Positions 1 through 7,268 of a DNA stretch of 19,110 bases are shown in pieces. The notes beneath the pieces were generated by a model that did no database searches, was not told the origin of the DNA, and saw nothing but the letters and a program-made list of their open reading frames with translations. The translations under genes and the position numbers were made by a program. Source of the DNA: Gamarada debralockiae (lineage: Eukaryota > Ascomycota > Leotiomycetes > Helotiales > Hyphodiscaceae); assembly GCA_002803225.1 (NCBI GenBank), contig NXFV01002056.1:1-19110 (forward strand), in the 5' to 3' direction. Positions within the stretch are counted from its first letter, which is position 1. Each line of letters begins with the position of its first letter.

Positions 1-1881
1 GAGAAAACCCAACAATAAGTTTCGTCCAGTCCAACTGGGACGTTGGCAAGAGACGTCCTGATGGCCTTGTCGCTGATACATCTGCACAAAGCATCCAACT
101 GGCACTTCACCCATTGAAACCTAGACTTCAGTTAGCAAATGATACAGTGGAGCCGGAGATTAGATTACCAACATTCCGTCAGCTTTCGATGAAAGGGTTT
201 TGCAGATCTCATCTCGTAGTATTGGATCCCGTATTTTAAGTTTGCGGGAGCTGACGAGTTGATCCAACTGGTTTCGGATATAACAGTCGATGTCGTTAGA
301 AACTTCTCGAGTCAAGAGAGATAGTTGTGGGAGATCTGATAGGTAGCGGCTGATGTCAAACTCTTTTCGGGATGTCAAAAAGAGGTTGAGTCTAGGCTCG
401 CATGGAGAATGGCTATGAGTTCCTCGAGAAGATCCACACGATTTGTACATTCGTCGAGTGCATCAATCACGATGATAGTTCGCTGTGATAAATCTAGACA
501 CTCAAGGAGTGTATTCCGTAAAACTTCCAAATTGCAAGATGACTTATATTTTCGGTACTTCTCCGAGAAAGTGTTCATTAAGTCGAGGACAGAAGAATTC
601 TGCCTACACATCTCTGCAAGAAGCGTTTCGATGACTTTCCATGCTTCCTGCGTCTTTGGATTCTTATAATCACAATAGTAGTATGCTGCAACTGTATCTG
701 TCGCTTCAAACTGATTCACGAGATGTGAGATGATTGTGGATCTGGAACCGGTTAGTCACCGATTCCAACTTTGCTGCGCTCAACTCACGAAATGATAGTT
801 TTTCCTGCTCCAGCTATACACCGCGGATATGCTGCAATCAATATTGATCAGAAGTATGAGTGCAGAGATAAACATACGTTTTGCGTGCAGCCAAACCGCA
901 GATCTATTTGCTGATAGCCAGTCTCGGAAAATAGGGTCATGGAGAATCCATTCGCCGGTCCCAGGCTCATGCAGACGTACTGCACTGTTGTAGTTCGTTG
1001 AAGGATCCACAGGGTCAAGCCATTCAAACAGCTTCCTGTTATGCTCAACTTCAAAGTGATCAGCACTGCAAGCAGAAGCAATGACTGATTTGAAATCACT
1101 CACATTGAGCACGAGCTTCAGCTTTCTTTCGTGCTTCCGAAGCCTCTTCCTTCTCGGCTATGTCGGCCTCTTTCACGACATCGTCTGTGGCCTTCTCCAA
1201 CTTCTCAATGGTTGCCGCGAATTGCACCTTGACCGGCTTCCAGACCATTTTAAGGCCAAGCTTCAAACTACTACTGCCAATCCCTGCTCCTTACTTAACG
1301 AAGGCAACGAAAATAATTTGGTATTGGAAAGAACTCACAGAGTGAACTTTTCGACTTTGCATCATTCAGTATTGTCTTCGTTTCAAGACAGAATTCAAGA
1401 AAAGCGATATATGCATCGACAAGACTCTCCTTCAAGCGTTTCGATGCAGGGTAGAGACGAGCATATATTTCAAACATGCCCAATCGCTTTCCAAGTTGTC
1501 GAAGCATCTCAACCAGCTTCTCAAACAACTCCAAGAATTCTCTCACAAGCTGCACTTATATCTCAGCATCCTCAGTCTATATTAACGATCAGCGCCACTC
1601 ACGTGAAGAACAAGAAGAGCGCCACCCCACAACAGGCTTAGGACCTCAGGCTTCACGTTGCTAAGAACGTCGAAAGCTCTACCATATTGTTCAATGCCCT
1701 GTAAAAATGGGTCGATCTTTAACAGAAGGTTCCTCGTCACACTCTTGTTTCGATGTCGCTCCTCAGCTGCCTGAATCTCGGACAACACGTCCCCAGGATT
1801 GTTCGCTTGTTGCAGCAAGGCTATCTCTGCGGGACACAACCTAGCCAAGAAATCATCGTGCGCCGTTGAGAATGAGTCCAT
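1..1881 (-). pseudogene. NACHT-domain NLR-like (STAND NTPase) gene, 3' end off window, frame-broken
   Basis: This is the 5' part of a fungal NLR/STAND gene, a family of NTP-driven switches in non-self recognition and cell death. The start is the ATG at 1881-1879. Plausible introns are 1602-1550, 1338-1284, 877-832, 788-742 and 172-121 (46-55 bp, GT-AG). The N-terminal exons resemble the helical domain that precedes NACHT in many fungal NLRs (DUF7708-like, from memory), then a Lys/Glu/Ala-rich coiled coil (about 1283-1103). Splicing 877-832 and 788-742 creates a Walker A, CIAGAGKTIIS. Walker B (TIIVIDALDEC) lies near 460-440 and the NACHT motif LFLTSRKEFDI near 385-355. The reading frame shifts by one base between 402 and 393 with no intron available to repair it. 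A second mismatch near 1100 cannot be joined by a normal-length intron. A pseudogene is therefore likely, but assembly errors remain possible. The sensor repeats would lie beyond the window edge. Confidence 0.75.
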
Positions 1882-2642
1882 AGTGATTCAAGGGTGCATG
1901 CTGCTGAAAGAAAACTTGAACTGGGGAGAATATCCGGCTCTGTAGCTGGTGCGAGCTGTAAATAGATGTTGCGACAAATTTCAAGGTTTCTCTTTTGCGG
2001 GCGGCAGGAAAGGGCGTCTCGTTGGATCCGCTGAGCCGCTGTCCCAGGTGCTCCTCGCCAAATGACGGGCATGCGGCGTCGAATACAATGTTTTCCCCCA
2101 CTTTCCAAATACTCTCGAATTTCTCAAAATATTGCGATAAAATAGAGCTGAGTTTGCGACTCGAGGGACTTGTTAAGGTCGTTCATACGCCGTAACCCTC
2201 AAAATTAAATGGCTTTGATCACGTGATGCCGAGCGTCGGGCGGGGTTTCGAACATTCCGGCATCGATTTGACGAAGTATTCAGTGACTCCAACCAAAAAG
2301 CCTTTTCGTGTGTTACGGATATAAGGCCAAGGAGGCCTGCATCAAAATATCACGAGGCTCTACGTACTCAAAGGCTGCGCCGCTTTTCGGTTCCCGCTTG
2401 ACAAAGTATTTTGTTGTCGAAGCTGCGCCGCTCGAGTCGGCCTTGTTGTTTGGGTGCTGCGCCGGCTCCTCGATCCTTCTCGTTTAGCGTCATGCAGGTT
2501 ATGGAATTCTGGGGATCAACGACTTCGACTTCGTTCTTACTCATATTTCTTGTCAAAAGTTGAAGATACGTAGAACCGGGTGGAAAGTCCTTTTTCTTTT
2601 CGCTGTCATTTCTGATATCGAGTCTCACATTCCAAAAACACC
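1882..2642. other. Divergent intergenic region between NLR and membrane-protein gene
   Basis: This shared 5' region should contain both promoters. It has normal base composition. Small open frames on both strands (for example about 1995-2195 plus and 2368-2781 minus) match nothing I recognise and overlap the 5' flanks of the two genes, so I treat them as chance ORFs. I see no convincing TATA box. Confidence 0.5.
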
Positions 2643-3888
2643 ATGTCGACGACTGTCTCCTGTAATGCTCCCCCAGAAATCCCTCAAGCAATTGACTAAC
2701 AATTCCGAAGACCCAGCAGCAAACCTGACGATAACGTACACATTCAATGACCCTCGAACCCTCCCTCAGGTCCTGCTCCACTTCGTCGTGCTTCGAATCG
2801 GGGCCGTTATCGCCTTGCTATATTTCACCCTCATGCAACGGGCACCAAGACAGAAACGCGCTCAAACTTTACTCCTCTTCATCTTCCTACCAACCTTTCC
2901 TCTAGCTTCTATTGCCTGTCGACTAGTCTACTGTCTACGTCTTGCATTCACGAAACCCTGGCCAGGCGACCGATCTGGGTATCTAATCTACCTCCTCTCG
3001 GCAGTCCTAGGATTGCGCACCTTGACAGAATTACCCTCAGCGAAACAACCCCTCGAGAACGGCGCCACGGCAATCAAGCCCAAGTTTTCTGAAAACAACA
3101 ATTCCTCCTCCTTGCTCTCCGGCGAATTCTCGGATTTCCAGCGCCTAAAATGCAGCTGCACAGCCCGCCTCTGCAGCCGCTTCAAGACCCGCTCCTTCCT
3201 CGGCGCTGTTACTCTCCTCTCCCTCATACTGTTCCACTGCACAATCACACTCCTTCTCTACATCCGTCGCTGCTCACACACCTATCTATACATGGCCAAA
3301 TATTTACTCCAGGGCACCCCACCAGGAAGCGTGGAAGCGGATATCTACACGAACGCTCTTGAAACAATCTCTGGATTCGATCAATTGAATGCGATATGGG
3401 CGTTAGGCGGCATGACGGTCGCCACTTCGGCATTGGTGTTGAGAATTGCGGGATGGGAATGGAAGAGGAGGGAACTGGGAGATGTGCCAGACCAAGGGTC
3501 TTCTGACTCGGGGCAGGTATCATACGCAGATTTCCCCGTCGCCCTCCTCCTTTACGTCTTCCTCACGCGGCAATCATGGGCTCGTGTTCTCCCTACGTGG
3601 AACTCAGCACATCCAATTCATAGTCTCAGCTGGACGATCGCAATGCTTGGAGGCGGGTTCTACGCCTCGTATGTGACGTACTGCTGGGCGCGCGGGAAGG
3701 TGCTCTGGAAGAAAGAGCCTACGGGTGCGTTGGTGTTGGCTGCGTGGATCATTTTTGTGACGCAATGGCCTGTTATTTATACGGTGAGGGATGCTTGGGA
3801 GCTGGTCAGTTGTGTGAATGGAGGTGGGTGCCCTTATCCGCTGTTCTTGTGGAAGGATGCGTGGAGTGATTTCTGGTGGGTGTATTGA
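2643..3888 (+). CDS. Polytopic membrane protein of unknown function (two exons)
   Basis: I prefer the start at 2643 because it lies in a good context (AACACCATGTC). Its first exon (2643-2661) joins in phase to the long frame through an intron with donor GTAATG at 2662, a GACTAAC branch site at about 2694-2700 and an acceptor at 2710, 2716 or 2719. All three acceptors keep the frame, giving a protein of about 396 residues with the middle one. The alternative is an unspliced ATG at 2560. The protein has roughly eight hydrophobic segments, for example around genomic 2770-2835, 2865-2940, 3205-3260, 3390-3450, 3535-3580, 3625-3690 and 3725-3785. A hydrophilic Ser/Asn-rich loop (about 3030-3150) splits the first three from the rest. 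The early NLTITY stretch carries an N-glycosylation sequon. I do not recognise the family and assign no function. A transporter or an integral endomembrane protein are both possible. Confidence 0.75.
2662..2716 (+). other. Predicted intron with tandem NAG acceptors
   Basis: The donor is GTAATG at 2662 and the branch site GACTAAC ends at 2700. Candidate acceptors are AAG at 2710, CAG at 2716 and CAG at 2719. Exon 1 ends after one base of a codon and each acceptor continues the long frame. Removing the intron also removes a TAA that closes the frame of the 2643 ATG. Confidence 0.6.
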
Positions 3889-3966
3889 GTAGTGATTTGG
3901 TTCGGCCTTGACAAAGAACTTTCGAGTGTTTACGGTAGTGGTTGAACGATTGACGAGTGGCCAGCG

Positions 3967-3972
3967 TATAAA
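3967..3972 (+). promoter_or_regulatory. TATAAA box candidate
   Basis: TATAAA stands 91 bases upstream of the ATG at 4058, and a pyrimidine-rich stretch follows it. The spacing suits a fungal core promoter, but the gene it would serve is doubtful. Confidence 0.3.
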
Positions 3973-4057
3973 GTTCAATGAATGTTACATTTTCTTCCCC
4001 ACTACTTCTCCGTATCCGCGCCTACAAGTCCATTTCAAAGCTGCCTATATTTCCACA

Positions 4058-4321
4058 ATGTCTTACCCTTCACGTGCCGAAGGCCTGTCTAGCTTGGCGG
4101 AACTGGACACGGGAGTGATTCAGTGCTGCGTAGACTTCTGCACTGGGGTCTTTTTGACAGAGTGTCTGTCTTTACGACACTTCTTTATCGAGGAAAATTT
4201 TGCTTCAAAAGCTCCTACTGCGAAATTGAAAGGAGTGGTTCACCATCTAGGCTCCCAACAAACGCGAGGCTTATGGCCAGGCACCTCAAGTCTGTGTTCG
4301 TTTAATCTCATATTCCTTTGA
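4058..4321 (+). CDS. Doubtful small ORF, 87 residues, unknown
   Basis: The frame starts at an ATG in the context TTCCACAATGTC and lies downstream of a TATAAA box. It has 87 codons before a TGA and five Cys in its first half. I recognise no domain. Its base composition is not strongly gene-like, and another frame (about 4123-4305) is open over the same stretch. It may be the damaged first exon of a longer gene or chance. It lies between a real gene and pseudogene debris, which lowers confidence. Confidence 0.2.
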   Translation: MSYPSRAEGLSSLAELDTGVIQCCVDFCTGVFLTECLSLRHFFIEENFASKAPTAKLKGVVHHLGSQQTRGLWPGTSSLCSFNLIFL

Positions 4322-4550
4322 GTCGTAGAAATATCAGCACAGTGTTAATTCATATTTTAATCAACATTTTGCACTGCATGTCAAGCCCGAAACTGATGAA
4401 ACGCAGAAAGCTCTCGATTTCGCCATCCCAGTCAGATTGAGAACAGCGTGAGTCAATTGCCATCACACTGGGAGCGACCCCAACCTTAAGTCACCTGGAC
4501 GAGCCTCCAGTCCTTGAATCTACAACAACTGTCACTGCAGACGTAGTTAA
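4322..4550. other. Intergenic or degraded stretch, nothing identified
   Basis: The plus frame from about 4336 to 4449 is open and ends in a possible donor (GTGAGT at 4449), but I cannot attach it to a gene family. Otherwise I see no feature here. Confidence 0.4.
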
Positions 4551-4838
4551 ACGGTTCCATTCACGGGAAATCGTCCACCTGGTGAACCTCGCCTCTGTGA
4601 TATCTGCAGCACCATGTTTCTCGATCCACAAAAAGTACAATTCTTCTTATCTAAGAAGGGCATAGAACACTGTACTCCAGCAAATGTTAGACTGCAAGCA
4701 GAAGGGGGTTGTGGATTCTGTACTTTGATTTACAATTATTTCCTTCGAGAAGGGGCGAAGTTGGAGCATGCGATGCCTAAATTCGGCATACTGGCGTTAA
4801 AATATGCCCAACTGCAGCACAACCTGATACGTGAATAG
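4551..4838 (+). pseudogene. HET-domain-like N-terminal fragment, truncated
   Basis: The frame is open from a TAA at 4548-4550 to a TAG at 4836-4838. It encodes the cysteine pattern that often opens fungal HET (heterokaryon incompatibility) proteins: LCDIC at about 4593-4607, about 40 residues with hydrophobic and charged stretches, then GGCGFCTLI around 4705-4731. The HET domain proper, with its later conserved blocks, is missing. The remaining 35 or so codons match nothing. The end of the fragment abuts, and overlaps by 62 bases, the tail of the opposing pseudogene, which suggests a rearrangement junction. An alternative is the first exon of a live gene whose next exon I failed to find, but no donor gives a longer frame. 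The family call rests on a short motif and memory. Confidence 0.45.
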
Positions 4839-5520
4839 ACTCTAACTGACAAGATACTAGCTTCCCAACCGCAATAATTACAGCCGCCAGATCCTCAGGT
4901 AGTGGACATCCACGGATAAAGGGAAACTGCTTTAAATTCAGGTTAAGTATCGTCGTTCTCGCTGAGCCCGGATCAAGTCTTATGAATCTCTCTGCCAGGA
5001 CTGGAAACTTGCTTGTTATAAGCGCTCCCGAACAGGCTCCGATAATCATCGGCCACTGCGCCGTGGACGGAGTGAGCTCTCCGGGTGCCTAGTATGCCTT
5101 CACAATATAGAATATAACCTCGGCAGCTAGATCCTCGTGGAAGCACTCCGCCGGGCTCGCACACAGCGCGAGGAGGCTCGTCCCCTCGGTGGTAAGCATG
5201 AGGGTACGGACAAAGGCCCGCACGCCAAAGCCAAACCAGACCGTATCGGCAATGCCGTTCTGGTACCGTAGCGTAGTGACGGCGTTATGGACGTTTTCTC
5301 GACTACGGTGCACGAGCGGGAAGCTCTGGGCTACAACCTGGCCGATGACAACGCTGTACGGGTTGACACCGGCATTCGCGTAGCGGTTGAGGACGCCGAC
5401 GGAGAATATAAGAGAGCGATAGACAATATTATCCCAGTTGATAGCACCTTGTTATATCAGGTCTTCATAAGGAATAAGGGGAAGCTCGGATGAGCCTGGG
5501 GGGGAGCCGCTGGTCTCCAT
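4777..5520 (-). pseudogene. Conserved fungal hypothetical protein, broken by two in-frame stops
   Basis: Reading from the ATG at 5520, one minus frame stays gene-like for about 245 codons, interrupted by TAA at 5454-5452 and TAG at 5091-5089. Between and after the stops the protein is well composed: WFGFGVRAFVRTL near 5235-5200, LLALCASPAECFHEDLAAEV, then SKFPVLAERFIRLDPGSA near 5015-4965. This resembles a family of conserved fungal proteins of unknown function that I recall only loosely, so I give no name. The first stop sits in ATATAACAA, where a C-to-T change at CpA would turn CAA into TAA, which is the RIP-type mutation. The C-terminal end dissolves around 4800, where it meets the HET-like fragment on the other strand. 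It is probably an inactivated, truncated copy. Confidence 0.6.
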
Positions 5521-5828
5521 GATAATGACTTCGTTTGACTATCACTGACCCACTTACTCGATGGCGACGAACGAAAATTTCAATTGAGAGTCATATGACT
5601 CGTGGGCTTGGTTCATCTGATTTGGCTGGTTGGGTTGCACAAGAGTAAAGTGCCGATTGGCGTTGCGGGCTAGTATTTGCTTTTCCATACGGAACCTCGC
5701 CAGACACCAAAAGCACCTTGTGTTCCTAGCCTCGTTGAGATAACGCACTCGGCAGGGAAATTGTAGCCGGGATACGCAGGGGGCCAAAATAAGTTCCATA
5801 TTATGATGAGCAGGCTGACTCGGGGCGT
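5521..5828. other. Intergenic, nothing identified
   Basis: A minus-strand frame of 81 codons (5799-5554) contains a run of Gln/Pro/Asn repeats and two Cys pairs, but no recognisable domain and no neighbouring support. I leave it uncalled. Confidence 0.4.
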
Positions 5829-5971
5829 GCTCAGGACGCTCAGGCTTTGGCTCAGGTTGGCTCAGGCTCGCTCAGGCTAGCTCGGGCTGTAATCATGCTC
5901 GCCTCAGGTATGCTCAGGTCTTGCTCAGGCCTTGCTCAGGTTTTACTCAGGATGCTCATCTTCAGCTCAGG
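5829..5971. repeat. Degenerate tandem cluster of GCTCAGG
   Basis: Nine exact GCTCAGG copies occur in 143 bp, with further variants (GCTCGGG, CCTCAGG, ACTCAGG, GCTCATC). Spacing is irregular, about 9-11 bp within runs and larger between them, so it is a short interspersed cluster rather than a clean satellite. It marks the edge between gene-like DNA and the AT-rich block. Confidence 0.8.
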
Positions 5972-6039
5972 TTAAAGCGGCTGGTGCACACGTCTGGAGA
6001 CTAAAACGGAACTAGCGAAGATGAGATTATAGTATGACT

Positions 6040-6348
6040 ACAGTGGTAAGAAATTTTTATTTATTTTTTAATTATAAATATTGTAGTAAATAACTACTAT
6101 ATTACCCAAAGAAATTTTTAATAACTTATATCCTACCTTAAATATTTATACTACTTTTTAGGCTAGTACTACTATTTATTATAAGTACTTCTATAAGTCT
6201 AACTAAATAGTACTATATAACTAGAATAATAGATAAGGAGAGAAGGAAAACTATTTATATAGAGCTAGAAAAAAAGCTGTATATTATATAATAAGTTACT
6301 AGAGGTATAATACTATTTATTATTACTATAAGTATTACTATATAATAG
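6040..6348. other. AT-rich, RIP-like block
   Basis: The stretch is dominated by TA steps. CA and TG dinucleotides are nearly absent and there is almost no CG. This is the pattern left by repeat-induced point mutation on old transposon copies. Every frame is full of stops and no element can be named. Confidence 0.65.
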
Positions 6349-6836
6349 TGTTACGGCCATAATATTAGACGCACCTTAGCTAGAACAGGGCGGTGTCTCG
6401 GCTAAGCTAGACCTAGGACTTAGAAAAGTGTATATATAGCTCCCTCGCCCCTATTCCCCCTTCCTCTTCCCTTAGTTTTAGGTTCTATTAATTAAGACAA
6501 GCGTTCAGACTCTACTTTCTGTGACGGCAGTTGTCGTCACATGTGGCTTACTATGCGACAGCTTGGCGGTTTCGCCCGTTTCGCCCAAGGTTAGGCTAGG
6601 GGTACAAGAGCTCGGCCATTCCATTCCTTTGGCCTTTTCCTTTCTTCCTTAGTTTAGTATTTTGACAGACAATAAGACTTAGATCTTTGCGCTTCAGACC
6701 ATTGCTTTGCTCCTGCCGTCACACTTTCAGTGTCTTATCTGTGATACGCCTACAGTACCCCTCCGAGTCTCCTACGAGTACTATACGAGAGTCTATCGCT
6801 ATTCCTGCCAGTTGTACGTAGTTTATAGCCGCCACA
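6349..6836 (+). mobile_element. Older LTR, split by a second LTR (outer element)
   Basis: The stretch begins TGTTACGGC and ends near GCCGCCACA, an imperfect inverted match (7 of 9) with the TG...CA ends expected of LTRs. Without the insertion and one copy of its target duplication it would be about 279 bp. It carries TATATATA at 6431-6438 followed by a CT-rich run, a usual LTR promoter layout. I find no convincing target duplication for this outer element, and the right end is uncertain. No reverse transcriptase or gag lies beside it, so it would be a solo or degraded LTR. Confidence 0.5.
6520..6723 (+). mobile_element. Solo LTR, 204 bp, nested insertion
   Basis: The element has perfect 11-bp terminal inverted repeats, TGTGACGGCAG at 6520-6530 and CTGCCGTCACA at 6713-6723. 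It is flanked by an exact 5-bp duplication CTTTC (6515-6519 and 6724-6728). TG...CA ends plus a 5-bp duplication are the signature of retroviral-type integrase. The interior has no ORF. It shares layout with the outer LTR (a CT-rich run, CCTTAGTTT, then AATAAGACTT or AATTAAGACA), so both appear to lie in the same orientation and to be distantly related. A non-autonomous DNA element is the alternative, but the TG/CA ends favour an LTR. Confidence 0.75.
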
Positions 6837-7020
6837 TTTAGATAGTAGAAGAAAGTATATATATATATAGTATTATAATTTAAGTTTAAAGGTAAAATAA
6901 TTTATAGTTATTTTAATAGAAGTAATATATTTAATTTTATAATTTTAGTAATTATATAAACTTATACACTAGTGCTATAATAAATTAGAGGCTATACAGT
7001 GGGTAAGGCTAGGGGATTAG
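6837..7020. other. AT-rich, RIP-like block
   Basis: This has the same composition as the block left of the LTRs: TA-rich with few CA or TG steps and a (TA)n run near 6858-6870. Together the two blocks look like one RIP-mutated tract interrupted by the LTRs. Confidence 0.55.
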
Positions 7021-7268
7021 ATATATACCATATTACGAAGTTACTATAAGAGAAGAGGACTAGAGCAACCAGGTGTGGGAAGGTGAAGTCTAGGGGCAGA
7101 GTTAAAATAACTAGGCTACGTTTCATAATTTAAGCCTTCCTTTGAAGTGATTGAAGAACATGAGTAACTCGAAAGTACAGAATGAACAACTTAATCCAAC
7201 ACAAAGCGAGATCCCAGAGCATATAGAGAACTTTCCAAAGAAACTTCCACCCCAAGGACTACCACAAA
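7021..7268 (-). other. 3' flank of the Tc-like gene
   Basis: Composition returns to normal here. The stretch lies just past the TAG of the minus-strand giant ORF and probably holds its 3' UTR and polyadenylation signals. I cannot place a definite cleavage signal and see no gene. Confidence 0.4.

Noticed and set aside
1081..1641. 186-codon plus-strand ORF antisense to the NLR
   Set aside because: It mirrors the coiled-coil and helical exons of the NLR on the other strand and has no protein character of its own.
2368..2781. 137-codon minus-strand ORF across the promoter of the membrane-protein gene
   Set aside because: No recognisable domain. It overlaps the first exon and intron of the better-supported plus-strand gene.
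5554..5799. 81-codon minus-strand ORF with Gln/Pro/Asn repeats
   Set aside because: Too short, with no family resemblance, and located between pseudogene debris and simple repeats.
6349..6836. Target duplication for the outer LTR (AATAG versus TTTAG)
   Set aside because: Only three of five bases match, and the mismatches are not RIP-type transitions, so it is not accepted as a duplication.
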